From the NCBI GenBank assembly GCA_035570275.1, contig DATMNI010000260.1, positions 1 to 51,760 of the forward strand: a DNA stretch of 51,760 nucleotides, written 5' to 3'. A program made the translations under genes and the position numbers. How positions within the stretch are numbered: position 1 is the stretch's first letter; each line of letters starts with the position of its first letter. The stretch comes from DATMNI01 sp035570275. GTDB taxonomy: Bacteria; Acidobacteriota; Terriglobia; Bryobacterales; Bryobacteraceae. The notes beneath the pieces were generated by a model. That model ran no database searches. It was not told the DNA's origin and saw only the letters and a program-made list of their open reading frames with translations. This document shows, piece after piece, positions 16,923-25,609 of the stretch.

Positions 16923-17826
16923 TGCGCACCTCCTCCGCCTGCGGGCCGGCAATGCGTACGAAAATGTCCTGCAACGATGGTTTCATCACCGCGAAACTGG
17001 TCACGCTGGTGCGCGCGATGATGGCGCGCAGCACCTGCTGCGGGTCGCATCCGCGCTCCATCCGCAGTTCCTGCACCTGCCCGAACTCCCGGACCGCCGC
17101 TACGCCCGGAAGGCCGTCCAAGACCGCCAGGCCGCCGTCCGTGGCTACCCGGATGGTGTCGTTGCCGTATTGCTCCTGGATGGCCGCCAGCGTCCCATCC
17201 AACACCTTCCGGCCGCGGAAGATCATGAAGATGTAGTCGCACAGGCTCTCGGCCACGTTCATATCGTGCGTGCTCAGAATCACCGTGGCGCCGTGGCGCC
17301 GCATGTCGAGCACCGCGCCGCGTATCGCCTCCGCGCTAACCGGATCAAGCCCGCTGAACGGCTCATCCAGGATCAGCAACCGCGGCTGCGGAACCACCGC
17401 CGCGATGAACTGCACCTTCTGGCTCATGCCCTTGCTCAGCGTCTCCACCTTGCGAGTGGCGCAGTGCGCCAGTTCGAGCCTGGTTAACCATCCATTCACT
17501 TCGGCGGTCACCTTGCGCCCGCTGCGCATTTCCCCGTAGAACTCGAGCAGCGGGCGCACCGCCATCTTCCGGTACAGCCCCCGCTCCTCGGGCAGATAGC
17601 CGATCAGCTTCGAACGCGCGCCCATCACCTGTTGGCCGAAGACCCGCACCGTGCCGCGGTCCGGATAGAAGATGTTGGCGATCATCCGCATGGTGGTGGT
17701 CTTGCCGGAGCCGTTCGGCCCGATGAAGCCGTACACGGAGCCTTCGGGCACCTGCAGCGACAGGTTGTCCACCGCCATGACCTCGCCAAACGTCTTGGTG
17801 ACGCTACTGATTTCGACCGCGTTCAT
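16915..17826 (-). CDS. ABC transporter ATP-binding protein (NatA-like)
   Basis: A 303-residue ABC ATPase. Walker A is GPNGSGKTT at about residues 37-45, the signature is LSKGMSQKVQ, Walker B is LLILDEPFSGLDP, and the switch His is in ILSTHDMNVAE. A C-terminal extension of about 85 residues (DTIRVATDGGLAVLDGLPG) is typical of ABC-2 exporters with NatB-type permeases, and EERGLYRKM replaces the usual Q-loop context, as in NatA. Start ATG 17826 has GGAGATGT upstream. Upstream in-frame sequence falls in a repeat and is not coding. Overlaps the permease start by 8 bases. Confidence 0.92.
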   Translation of the reverse strand: MNAVEISSVTKTFGEVMAVDNLSLQVPEGSVYGFIGPNGSGKTTTMRMIANIFYPDRGTVRVFGQQVMGARSKLIGYLPEERGLYRKMAVRPLLEFYGEMRSGRKVTAEVNGWLTRLELAHCATRKVETLSKGMSQKVQFIAAVVPQPRLLILDEPFSGLDPVSAEAIRGAVLDMRRHGATVILSTHDMNVAESLCDYIFMIFRGRKVLDGTLAAIQEQYGNDTIRVATDGGLAVLDGLPGVAAVREFGQVQELRMERGCDPQQVLRAIIARTSVTSFAVMKPSLQDIFVRIAGPQAEEVRIA

Positions 17827-17846
17827 GGTACATCTCCAGCCCGACC
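17803..17846. repeat. intact partner of the 15521-15564 repeat
   Basis: This segment spans the ribosome site, start codon and first codons of the ABC ATPase gene and is about 40/44 identical to 15521-15564. The differing positions are T or A here and G or C in the other copy. Confidence 0.75.
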
Positions 17847-17964
17847 GACCACCGGCGCTGAAAACTGATCCACGGTGGCGCGGCGTCGTTCGACCTCGCC
17901 GCCAACTCCGGAGCATCCACCGCCGGGACGCTGTAAAAAGTCCTGCGCCGACGCCGCGGTCCAC

Positions 17965-18019
17965 AGGCGGATTGCCAATCCCCCGCAGGTTAGCAACCGG
18001 GTTAGCATTCTGCCCCACA
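17965..18019. repeat. dispersed double-hairpin repeat, copy 2 (family A)
   Basis: GGCGGATT-GCC-AATCCCCC (17966-17984, one stem mismatch) is followed by GCAGGTTAGCAACCGG, a partial repeat of GGTTAGCA, and the terminal word CTGCCCCACA, matching the element before the PBP gene. It lies between the divergent ABC ATPase and MFS genes. Confidence 0.75.
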
Positions 18020-18093
18020 AACGCGGTTCACACATTCCTCCATGTTGCCACGCTGGCCGCCGCCGCGCCGGCCGCGGTATCATTTACTAATAC

Positions 18094-19335
18094 GTGAGTA
18101 CCGCTGTCTCCCAGCCCCCCAAAGTCTCTGCCGGCAAGGCCGTCTTCACCATCCTCGCCGCCATCAGCTTCTGTCATTTTCTGAATGACATGATGCAGTC
18201 GCTGATTCCGGCGGTTTATCCGCTGCTCAAGGTCTCCTATCATCTTGATTTTGGACAGATCGGCCTGATCACCCTGACCTCGCAGCTTACCGCATCGCTC
18301 TTGCAGCCCGTGGTCGGCCTGTACACCGACCGCCGCCCGCAGCCTTATTCCCTGGTCGCGGGTATGGGCTTCACGCTTACGGGCCTGGTGCTTCTGTCCA
18401 TGGCCCCCAGTTTCCCAGCCGTTCTGTTTGCCGTGGGGCTGACGGGTATTGGCTCCTCGATTTTTCACCCGGAGTCATCCCGCGTGGCGCGCATGGCTTC
18501 GGGCGGGCAGCATGGCTTGGCGCAATCGCTGTTTCAAGTCGGCGGCAATGCGGGTTCGGCGATGGGGCCGCTGCTGGCCGCGTTCATCGTGCTCCCCAAC
18601 GGCCAGCGCAGCATCGGATGGTTCTCGGTTACGGCCATCCTGGCGATGGCGGTCCTTGCCAACGTCGGTTCCTGGTACAAGAACCACAACCTGGCCAAGG
18701 CCAAATCGCGCGCCGATACCAGCGGCCGGCATCCCTTGTTGTCGCGCCGGAAAGTGGCGATGTGTCTCGCCATCCTGGCCGCGCTGATCTTCTCGAAGTT
18801 CTTCTACCTGGTGAGCCTGGTCAGCTATTACACGTTCTACCTGATGAGCAAGTTTCATCTGCCGGCGCAGGAAGCGCAAGTCTATCTTTTCGCTTTTCTG
18901 GGCGCGGTGGCGGCCGGCACCATTATCGGCGGCCCTATCGGCGACCGGTTCGGCCGCAAGTACGTCATCTGGTGTTCCATCCTGGGCGTGCTGCCATTCA
19001 CGCTGGCGCTGCCCCACGCCAATCTCTTCTGGACAGGCATTCTCAGCGTGGTTATCGGCTTGATTCTGGCCTCGGCTTTTTCGGCGATTCTGGTTTACGC
19101 CCAGGAACTGGTGCCTGGAAATGTGGGGGCTGTCTCCGGCTTGTTCTTCGGCTTCGCGTTTGGAATGGGCGGCGTGGGCGCGGCGCTGCTGGGCCAACTG
19201 GCCGACCGCACCAGCCTGGCTTTCGTCTATCAGGTGTGCGCTTTCCTGCCGGCCATCGGACTGCTGGCGGCCTTCCTGCCGAACCTGGACAAGCTTGGGC
19301 CGCCAATGGACGCGATGGCAGGAAAACAGAAGTAA
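18094..19335 (+). CDS. MFS efflux transporter, fosmidomycin-resistance (Fsr) type
   Basis: A 413-residue protein with about 12 membrane helices. The first helix segment, CHFLNDMMQSLIPAVYPLLK, and the motifs GSSIFHPESSRVARMASGGQ and LFQVGGNAGSAMGPLLAAF are characteristic of the Fsr subgroup. The motif-A-like loop GGPIGDRFGRKYV lies between helices 8 and 9. It probably exports small toxic compounds in exchange for protons across the inner membrane; the substrate in this organism is unknown. Starts at GTG 18094 with no obvious ribosome site. The spacer to the divergent ABC ATPase contains repeat elements. Confidence 0.88.
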   Translation: MSTAVSQPPKVSAGKAVFTILAAISFCHFLNDMMQSLIPAVYPLLKVSYHLDFGQIGLITLTSQLTASLLQPVVGLYTDRRPQPYSLVAGMGFTLTGLVLLSMAPSFPAVLFAVGLTGIGSSIFHPESSRVARMASGGQHGLAQSLFQVGGNAGSAMGPLLAAFIVLPNGQRSIGWFSVTAILAMAVLANVGSWYKNHNLAKAKSRADTSGRHPLLSRRKVAMCLAILAALIFSKFFYLVSLVSYYTFYLMSKFHLPAQEAQVYLFAFLGAVAAGTIIGGPIGDRFGRKYVIWCSILGVLPFTLALPHANLFWTGILSVVIGLILASAFSAILVYAQELVPGNVGAVSGLFFGFAFGMGGVGAALLGQLADRTSLAFVYQVCAFLPAIGLLAAFLPNLDKLGPPMDAMAGKQK

Positions 19336-19393
19336 ACATCCTCCCGGATCGGCCTCGACCCTCGCATGGGATATAATTCTCCCCGTGCGCCAC

Positions 19394-21439
19394 ATGAATC
19401 TGCTGTTCGCAATCGCGTTTCTGAACTCTTGGGCAGCCTTGCCTGCCGCGGGGCAAACGGGGGCCACGGCCGGCGAATGGCGCACCTATGGCGGCGACCT
19501 CGGCAACACGCGCTACTCCCCGCTCGACCAGATCAATGCCGCCAACTTCAACTCGCTCGAAGTTGCCTGGCGATTCAAAACCGACTCGCTCGGTCCACGT
19601 CCGGAATATCAGTTCGAAACCACGCCGCTTTACATCGATGGCGTGTTGTATTCCACCGCGGGATCGCGCCGCGCCGTGGTGGCTTTGGATGCCGCCACCG
19701 GAGAACTGCTCTGGGTGCACGGTGAGAACGAAGGCGCGCGGGGCGCGGCGGCGCCGCGGCAATTCTCCGGGCGCGGGGTAGCTTACTGGACCGACGGCAA
19801 GGAAGCGCGTATCCTCTATGTCACGCCCGGTTACCGGCTGATTGCGCTCAACGCCAAAACGGGGCTAAGGGTACCCAGCTTCGGCAATAACGGCATAGTC
19901 GATCTGAAGCTGGACGACGATCAACCGATCGACCCGGTGACCGGGGAGGTGGGGCTTCATGCGGCCCCAACCGTGGCCGGAGACGTGGTTATCGTCGGCG
20001 CGGCGCATCGCAGCGGTAGCGCGCCGGGCAGCAAGACCAACGTCAAAGGCTACGTCCGTGGATTCGATGCGCGGACGGGCAAGCGCCTCTGGATCTTCCA
20101 CACCATCCCCCAACCCGGTGAATTCGGGATCGATACCTGGCTGAACGATTCCTGGTCTTATACCGGTAATACGGGTGTGTGGGGACAGATCTCCGTGGAC
20201 GAGCGCCTGGGCCTGGTGTATCTTCCCGTGGAGTTGCCGACTGGAGACTACTATGGCGGCCACCGGCCCGGAAACGGTCTGTTCGGCGAGACCCTGGTCG
20301 CGGTCGATCTGAAAACCGGCAAGCGGAAGTGGCATTACCAACTGGTGCACCACGGCATGTGGGACATGGACATCCCCTGCGCGCCGATTCTTGCGGACAT
20401 CTTAGTCAATGGCCGCACCATCAAGGCCGTGGCGCAGCCAACGAAGCAGGCCTTCCTCTATGTGTTCGATCGGGCGACCGGCGAACCGGTCTGGCCCATT
20501 GAAGAACGGCCGGTCCCCAAAGGCGCCGTTCCAGGCGAGTGGTATTCACCGACGCAGCCCTTTCCCTCGAAACCCCCGGCATACGACCGGCAGGGCACTT
20601 CGATTGACGATCTGATCGATTTCACACCGGAGTTGCACGAGGAAGCGGCGAAACTGGTTTCACGCTACCAGTTGGGTCCGCTGTTCGCGCCGCCGGTAGT
20701 CAGCCGCCGCGAAGGCCCGCTGTCCACCATCGCGCTACCGGGCAACCTTGGAGGCACTAACTGGCCGGGTGGGTCTTACGATCCGGAGACCCACATCCTT
20801 TACGTCTTCTCACAGACCTTACCCGGGTCCTTTGGGTTGGTGGCTCCTCCGGACCCCAAAGTGTCGGACATGAATTATGTACAGGGTACCGCCTTGAGTG
20901 GAGTGCAGCGTTCGGCGGGCGCAGGAAGCGCGGCTGGTAGAGGAGGCGGTGCGGTTGGTGGAGGAGGCGCGGCTGGTGGAGGAGGCGCGGGCGGCGAGCG
21001 TACCAGCATGGGTCTCTTCGTCCAGGGCCTCCCCCTGTTCAAGCCTCCATACGGACGGATATCGGCCATCGATCTCAATAAGGGGGAGATCGTCTGGCAG
21101 ATCGCGCACGGCGAAACGCCGGATGTCATCCGGAATCACCCCGCGCTCAAAGGCAAGAGCATTCCGCGCACCGGCCGGTCGGGCATCATTGGCACGCTCG
21201 TGACCAAAACCCTGGTCATTGCCGGCGAGAGCGGCTACTTCACAACGCCGTCGGGTGCGCGCGGCGCCATGTTGCGCGCCTATGAGAAGACGACGGGCAG
21301 GGAAGTGGGCGCGGTCTACATGCCGGCGCCGCAGAGTGGCTCGCCGATGACGTACCGGCTCAATGGGAAGCAGTATCTCGTCGTCGCCGTGAGCGGCGGG
21401 AACTACTCGGGCGAACTCCTGGCTTTTCGGCTGCCCTGA
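19394..21439 (+). CDS. PQQ-dependent dehydrogenase (quinoprotein glucose/alcohol type)
   Basis: About 681 residues, exported. A short signal peptide (NLLFAIAFLNSWAALPAAGQ) is followed by the eight-bladed propeller typical of membrane or periplasmic quinoproteins: EWRTYGGDLGNTRYSPLDQI, then tryptophan-docking-type repeats (ALDAATGELLWVHG, GFDARTGKRLWIFH, VAVDLKTGKRKWHY). It likely oxidises a sugar or alcohol in the periplasm and passes electrons to quinone or a cytochrome; no cytochrome c motif (CxxCH) is seen. A Gly/Ala-rich insert built from imperfect GGAGGAGGC-type repeats occupies about residues 506-536, probably a surface loop. Start ATG 19394; GTG 19385 is an alternative. The frame also runs back over the MFS gene end, but that part is not coding. 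Confidence 0.88.
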   Translation: MNLLFAIAFLNSWAALPAAGQTGATAGEWRTYGGDLGNTRYSPLDQINAANFNSLEVAWRFKTDSLGPRPEYQFETTPLYIDGVLYSTAGSRRAVVALDAATGELLWVHGENEGARGAAAPRQFSGRGVAYWTDGKEARILYVTPGYRLIALNAKTGLRVPSFGNNGIVDLKLDDDQPIDPVTGEVGLHAAPTVAGDVVIVGAAHRSGSAPGSKTNVKGYVRGFDARTGKRLWIFHTIPQPGEFGIDTWLNDSWSYTGNTGVWGQISVDERLGLVYLPVELPTGDYYGGHRPGNGLFGETLVAVDLKTGKRKWHYQLVHHGMWDMDIPCAPILADILVNGRTIKAVAQPTKQAFLYVFDRATGEPVWPIEERPVPKGAVPGEWYSPTQPFPSKPPAYDRQGTSIDDLIDFTPELHEEAAKLVSRYQLGPLFAPPVVSRREGPLSTIALPGNLGGTNWPGGSYDPETHILYVFSQTLPGSFGLVAPPDPKVSDMNYVQGTALSGVQRSAGAGSAAGRGGGAVGGGGAAGGGGAGGERTSMGLFVQGLPLFKPPYGRISAIDLNKGEIVWQIAHGETPDVIRNHPALKGKSIPRTGRSGIIGTLVTKTLVIAGESGYFTTPSGARGAMLRAYEKTTGREVGAVYMPAPQSGSPMTYRLNGKQYLVVAVSGGNYSGELLAFRLP

Positions 21440-21566
21440 ATGGTTTCTGGGACTGCGAAGGAGCCGCGCGCGTAAGCAAGCGGCCGGAACTGGATCCGCC
21501 GGAAAGAGTCCAAGGCCTTGCGGGCATAGTAAAATGGAGTCTCGTAACAGGCTGAAAAGGGTGGCT

Positions 21567-22868
21567 ATGAAAGATCAACCGACGAATTCCGAGCGCCGTG
21601 ATTTTCTCAAGACGGCCAGCGGTGCAGTGGGGGCGGCAGTCGCCACCGGATTTCCTGCGATCATCTCCGGGCAAACCGTGACTAACGCGATCAAGGTAGG
21701 CCTGGTGGGCTGTGGAGGCCGTGGCAGCGGCGCGGCGTCGCAGGCTTTGGCGGCCGACGATTACACCGAACTGACCGCCGTGGCCGACGTCGATCAATCG
21801 CAGGTGGATAACTGCCTGCGGTCGCTCAAACGCATTTCGAAGACGGCCGGCCGGGTCAAGGTCGAAACTGCGACCCAGTTCCTCGGGCTCGACGCGTTTC
21901 AAAAAGTCATCGACAGCAAAGTGGATGTGGTTCTTCTGGCCACGCCTCCGGGTTTCCGACCTCTTCATCTGGGGGCCTGCATCGCCAACAACAAGCACGT
22001 CTTCTGCGAGAAGCCCGTATCCACCGACGCAGTCGGCGTGCGCGCCGTCATGGCCGTCGCCGACGTGGCGAAGCAGAAGAACCTGTCGCTGGTGGCCGGT
22101 TTCTGCTGGCGCTACAACAACATGATCCAGGACACTTTCCAGCAGATGGAATCAGGCGCCATCGGCCGTCTGGTGGCCTATTACGCCACGTACTATACGA
22201 GCCCGGTGAAGCCGATTCCGCCGGCCAGCACGCGCCCCGCCGGCATGAGCGACGTGGAGTGGCAGATTCGCAACTGGTACAACTTCGTGTGGCTGTGCGG
22301 CGACAGCCTGGTGGAGCAGGCGATCCACAGCGTGGACAAGATCGCCTGGGCCATGCACGATGAACCGCCGGTGAGTTGTGTGGGCGTGGGCGGACGCACC
22401 ATCCCCGCCGAGGGCGGCAACATTTACGACCACTTCGAAGTCAACTACATTTACCCGAACGGTGTGCGCGCCTTCATGGGCAACCGCCAGTCGGTGGGCT
22501 GCTACAACGAGAACTCCGACTACCTGCTGGGCACCGATGGCACCTGCACCATCGGTCGCGGACCCACGCCGCGCATCGAAGGCAAGACCAACTGGGCCTT
22601 CACCGGCCAGCAGTACAACATGTACCAGAGGGAGCATGACCTGCTGTTCGCTTCCATCCGCAAGGGCCAGCCGATGAACGACGGCAAGCGCATGGCGACC
22701 AGCACGCTGCTGGCCCTGATGGGCCGGATGGCCGCCTACACCGGCCAGCAGGTGACGTGGGACCAGGCTATGAACTCGCAGGAAAAGCTCTTCCCCGATC
22801 ACCTGGATTGGAACGGCACTCTGGAAGTGAAACCGCGCGCGCAGCCGGGCATCACCAAGCTGGTTTAG
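21567..22868 (+). CDS. Gfo/Idh/MocA family oxidoreductase, Tat-exported
   Basis: A 433-residue NAD(P)-dependent oxidoreductase. The N-terminus has a twin-arginine signal (ERRDFLKTASGAVGAAVATG). The Rossmann motif is VGLVGCGGRGSGAA (about residues 49-62), and the family motif VFCEKPVS is intact. The C-terminal part (about 180-430) is the sheet domain. It acts on a sugar or sugar-like substrate after export in folded form with its cofactor. Start ATG 21567 follows AAGGGTGG; an in-frame ATG at 21534 lacks a ribosome site. Three bases separate it from the SUMF1-like gene, so an operon with the FGE-like and ApbE genes is likely. Confidence 0.9.
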   Translation: MKDQPTNSERRDFLKTASGAVGAAVATGFPAIISGQTVTNAIKVGLVGCGGRGSGAASQALAADDYTELTAVADVDQSQVDNCLRSLKRISKTAGRVKVETATQFLGLDAFQKVIDSKVDVVLLATPPGFRPLHLGACIANNKHVFCEKPVSTDAVGVRAVMAVADVAKQKNLSLVAGFCWRYNNMIQDTFQQMESGAIGRLVAYYATYYTSPVKPIPPASTRPAGMSDVEWQIRNWYNFVWLCGDSLVEQAIHSVDKIAWAMHDEPPVSCVGVGGRTIPAEGGNIYDHFEVNYIYPNGVRAFMGNRQSVGCYNENSDYLLGTDGTCTIGRGPTPRIEGKTNWAFTGQQYNMYQREHDLLFASIRKGQPMNDGKRMATSTLLALMGRMAAYTGQQVTWDQAMNSQEKLFPDHLDWNGTLEVKPRAQPGITKLV

Positions 22869-22871
22869 CGC

Positions 22872-23951
22872 ATGCGAACGGTAGGGCACATGCTGGTGGC
22901 CGGGCTTCTGCTGGCGGCCGGGCTTCTGCTGGCGGCCGCCGGTGCGCAGGAAAGCGGCGCGCAGGAAGCCGAAGAACGCGCCAACGTGCGCCGGATTTAC
23001 GACCGTATCGCGCAGGCGGACCGGAGCCAGGCGCGCACCAGGAAGCCTGCCGCGGCGTACAAGGTCACGATTCCGAATACCACCGTATCCTACGACATGG
23101 CCTCCATCCCCGCCGGCGAGTTCACCATGGGGTCAACGGCCAAGAAGGATGAACAGCCGCCCCATAAGGTGCGGCTCGATGCCTTCTGGATGCAGGCGCG
23201 CGAAGTGACCTGGGACGAATACCGCTTGTTCATGTTCGCCAGCATGTCTGACAAGCCGGACGGCGGCACGGCGCGGAAGGATGAAACCGTCGACGCCGTC
23301 AGCCACCCCACGCGGCCTTACGTGGAGATGAGCTTCGGCATGGGGATTGACGGCTTCCCCGCCATCAGCATGACCCAGCACGCCGCCAACAAATACGCCG
23401 AATGGTTGAGCGCCAAGACCGGGGAGTTCTACCGGCTGCCCACCGAAGCCGAATGGGAATACGCCTGCCGTGCCGGCGCCGGTCCCCCGCCAGCCGGCTC
23501 CCCGCAACTGGGCGACTATGCCTGGTACGCCGCCAACAGCAAGGGCAAATACCAGAAGGTGGCGACGCGCAAACCGAACGCCTGGGGGCTGTACGACATG
23601 CTCGGCAACGTCATGGAATGGACGCTCGATCAATACGCGCCCTACCTGCCGGGCAACCAGCCGGGCAACCAGCCGGGCGCCGCGGTCAATCCCTGGGTGA
23701 AGGCCACCACGCCCTACCCCAACGCCGTACGCGGCGGCTCATGGAACGACGGGCCGGAGATGCTGCGCTGCAGCGCACGGGTGGCATCGGACGCCTCCTG
23801 GAAACAGCAGGACCCGCAGTTGCCGAAGAGCATCTGGTATTTGACCGATGCCCAGTGGCTCGGCTTCCGCCTGGTGCGTCCAGCCAAGATCCCCAGCCCT
23901 CCGGAGATGTACCGCTACTGGAACAGCGGCCTGGAGCATGAGGAACAGTAG
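22872..23951 (+). CDS. formylglycine-generating-enzyme (SUMF1)-fold protein, probably non-catalytic
   Basis: A 359-residue protein with a signal peptide whose hydrophobic core is a duplicated Leu/Ala/Gly unit (LLLAAGLLLAA). The SUMF1/FGE fold is clear: MASIPAGEFTMGS at about residue 76, DAFWMQAREVTWDEY, RLPTEAEWEYACRAG and NVMEWTLDQY, then AVRGGSWNDGPEMLRC. The aerobic FGE copper/catalytic cysteine pair (C-x4-C just after R-G-G-S) is absent; only two Cys occur in the whole protein, in EYACRAG and LRCSAR. It is therefore more likely a binding or structural FGE-fold protein than a sulfatase activator. A PGNQ PGNQ repeat sits at about residues 263-270. It overlaps the ApbE gene by 14 bases. Confidence 0.87.
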   Translation: MRTVGHMLVAGLLLAAGLLLAAAGAQESGAQEAEERANVRRIYDRIAQADRSQARTRKPAAAYKVTIPNTTVSYDMASIPAGEFTMGSTAKKDEQPPHKVRLDAFWMQAREVTWDEYRLFMFASMSDKPDGGTARKDETVDAVSHPTRPYVEMSFGMGIDGFPAISMTQHAANKYAEWLSAKTGEFYRLPTEAEWEYACRAGAGPPPAGSPQLGDYAWYAANSKGKYQKVATRKPNAWGLYDMLGNVMEWTLDQYAPYLPGNQPGNQPGAAVNPWVKATTPYPNAVRGGSWNDGPEMLRCSARVASDASWKQQDPQLPKSIWYLTDAQWLGFRLVRPAKIPSPPEMYRYWNSGLEHEEQ

Positions 23952-24924
23952 GCCGGCGCGGGTTCGGTGGCTGGCGCTAGTTCTGTGGCTGGCGGCGTCT
24001 TGCCCCGCACCCGCCGCGGAGCTGCACCGGTTCGAGGCGGTGGAGCCCCACATGGGCACGCTGGTCCGTATCGAGCTGTATACCGCCGGGGCGGACCAGG
24101 CGAAGGCCGCATTCCGCGCGGCGTTTGCGCGCATCGCCGAACTGGACGCGACGCTGTCCGACTACCGGCCCGAGAGCGAATTGAACCGCGTCTGCCGCAC
24201 CGCTATCGGCACACCGGTCCCGGCCGGCGCCGATCTCTTCCGCGTCCTGGCCGCATCCCGGAAGCTGGCCGAAGAGACCGATGGCGCTTTCGATGTGACG
24301 TTCGGCCCGGTGATCCGCTTGTGGCGCCAGTCCCGGCGGGACCAGCGCTTGCCGGATACCGCGGCGCTCCACCAGGCCGCAGCCCGCTGCGGATATCGCA
24401 AGCTGCATCTGGATACCGCGCGGCAGACCGTGATGCTGGATGAACCCGGCATGCAACTCGATCTCGGGGGCATCGCCAAAGGCTACGCCGCCGACGCCGC
24501 GCTCGCGGTGTTGGCCGGCCTCGGCATCCACCGCGCCCTGGTGGCCGCCAGCGGCGATCTGGCATTCGGCGACCCGCCGCCGGGCCGGCACGGTTGGAAG
24601 ATTGGCCTCGATTCACCCGCGGCCGTGCTGCAACTTGCGAACGCCGCCGTTTCCACATCGGGCGATGAGGAACAGCACCTCGACGCCGGCGGGCGCCGCT
24701 ATTCCCACATCATCGATCCGGCTACTTCGATGGCCCTCGCCAGCCCGATCGCCGTAACCATTGTGGCGCGCCGCGGAGTGGACGCCGATGGCCTCGCCAC
24801 GGCAGTGAGTGTACTCGGCGCGGCGCGCGGCCTGGCGTTCATGGAAGCGCGGCCGGGGGTCGCGGGGCGCATCGTCACGGACCGGGTGATTCAGTCTTCA
24901 GGCTGGCCGGGCGCGCGGCGCTGA
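23938..24924 (+). CDS. apbE: FAD:protein FMN transferase (ApbE)
   Basis: About 328 residues. It transfers FMN from FAD covalently to a Thr or Ser of a target protein, in the periplasm. The signal is lipoprotein-like (LALVLWLAASCPAPAAE, lipobox L-A-A-S-C). Family motifs are intact: MGTLVRIE, ELDATLSDYRPESEL, DLGGIAKGYAAD, YSHIIDPATS and the terminal DADGLATAVSVLG. Start ATG 23938 is inside the end of the SUMF1-like gene, with GGAG closely upstream. No obvious flavinylation acceptor (D-x-x-[ST]-x-A-T) was noticed in neighbours, so the target may be distant, or a neighbour may be modified at an unusual site. Confidence 0.92.
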   Translation: MRNSRPARVRWLALVLWLAASCPAPAAELHRFEAVEPHMGTLVRIELYTAGADQAKAAFRAAFARIAELDATLSDYRPESELNRVCRTAIGTPVPAGADLFRVLAASRKLAEETDGAFDVTFGPVIRLWRQSRRDQRLPDTAALHQAAARCGYRKLHLDTARQTVMLDEPGMQLDLGGIAKGYAADAALAVLAGLGIHRALVAASGDLAFGDPPPGRHGWKIGLDSPAAVLQLANAAVSTSGDEEQHLDAGGRRYSHIIDPATSMALASPIAVTIVARRGVDADGLATAVSVLGAARGLAFMEARPGVAGRIVTDRVIQSSGWPGARR

Positions 24925-24955
24925 GACAGGCGCTATCACTAGATGGCGCGCTTTC

Positions 24956-25074
24956 ATGAATGCCATAGGAGCCGCCACCAAGTCGCTGTACGACACTGAT
25001 TTTGCCGAGTGGACAGCCGAACCGCCGAACTGTTGCGCCAGGGCCGCTTCGACGCTGTTGACACGGAAAGCTAA
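24956..25074 (+). pseudogene. DUF29 protein remnant, frameshifted
   Basis: ATG 24956 opens a frame reading ...TKSLYDTDFAEWTAE, the typical DUF29 N-terminus (S-L-Y-x-x-D-F-x-x-W). The expected continuation TAELLRQGRFDAVDTES is found in a different frame starting at 25021, so a single-base change has broken it, and a stop follows at 25072. The rest of the gene (over 100 residues) is missing. DUF29 is a family of unknown function frequent in genomes rich in mobile genes. Confidence 0.65.
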
Positions 25075-25189
25075 GGCGGAGTCAAACAATAAGCTGGACA
25101 ATCGGCGGTTAGCGTAATGGGAATTGGCTTGGAGCGTGGGATTCAAAAAAGGCAAGATTTCACGCAAAGCCGCAAGGGCGCAAAGAAGA

Positions 25190-25500
25190 CTACTCGGCGA
25201 GTCCGTTAGCGACGCGCGTGATGCCGTCCTTGATCAGGGCCACTTTGAGGTTTATCAGCATGCCCAAACGCTTGTTGCCTCGCCGAGATGGGCGTCCTGC
25301 CCGAAATCCCACTTCAATGTGGACGCCGTGATCCACCAGAAGAACCAGGTGCTGACACATCGCGAGCAGCCTGCGGTGTTCCAGTTCGTATGCCAGCACC
25401 AATACATAGACCGGCTCCAGCAGGCCCGGCCCCAGAGTTGGTGTGGACTCGACAGGCGATGCTGCGGCTGCTGAAGGACCTGATGAAACCAAAGAATGGC
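25190..25500 (-). pseudogene. GxxExxY protein remnant
   Basis: The minus strand carries GPGLLEPVYVLVLAYELEHR (family motif G-x-x-E-x-x-Y), then HGVHIEVGFRAG, jumping to RLGMLINLKVALIKDGITRV. About 30 residues that should lie between these parts (the core with the Glu-Leu-Lys motif) are missing. The segment RVHTN, which normally precedes LGPGLLE, is in another frame, so there is also a frameshift upstream. Just past the stop lies TTTGCGCCCTTGCGGCTTT, a word of the kind often found beside such genes. The family is small and of unknown function. Confidence 0.7.
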
Positions 25501-25609
25501 CCAGCCTGCGGCGTCCCCCCATTGAAACCAAAACCGACCTTAATGCCAATATCCTAATCGGCCATTCCCGTGCATCAACTCCAAGCGACTGACATTTCTG
25601 GAGGGTTAC

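Noticed and set aside
15528..17021. A 497-residue plus-strand frame
   Set aside because: Antisense to the ABC permease, with His/Gln/Arg-biased composition and no ribosome site.
19121..19393. N-terminal extension of the PQQ dehydrogenase frame
   Set aside because: It overlaps the MFS gene in another frame, and the dehydrogenase has its own signal peptide at 19394.
22872..23951. Annotation as a sulfatase-activating enzyme
   Set aside because: The catalytic cysteine pair is absent and no sulfatase gene is nearby, so the fold alone does not support that activity.
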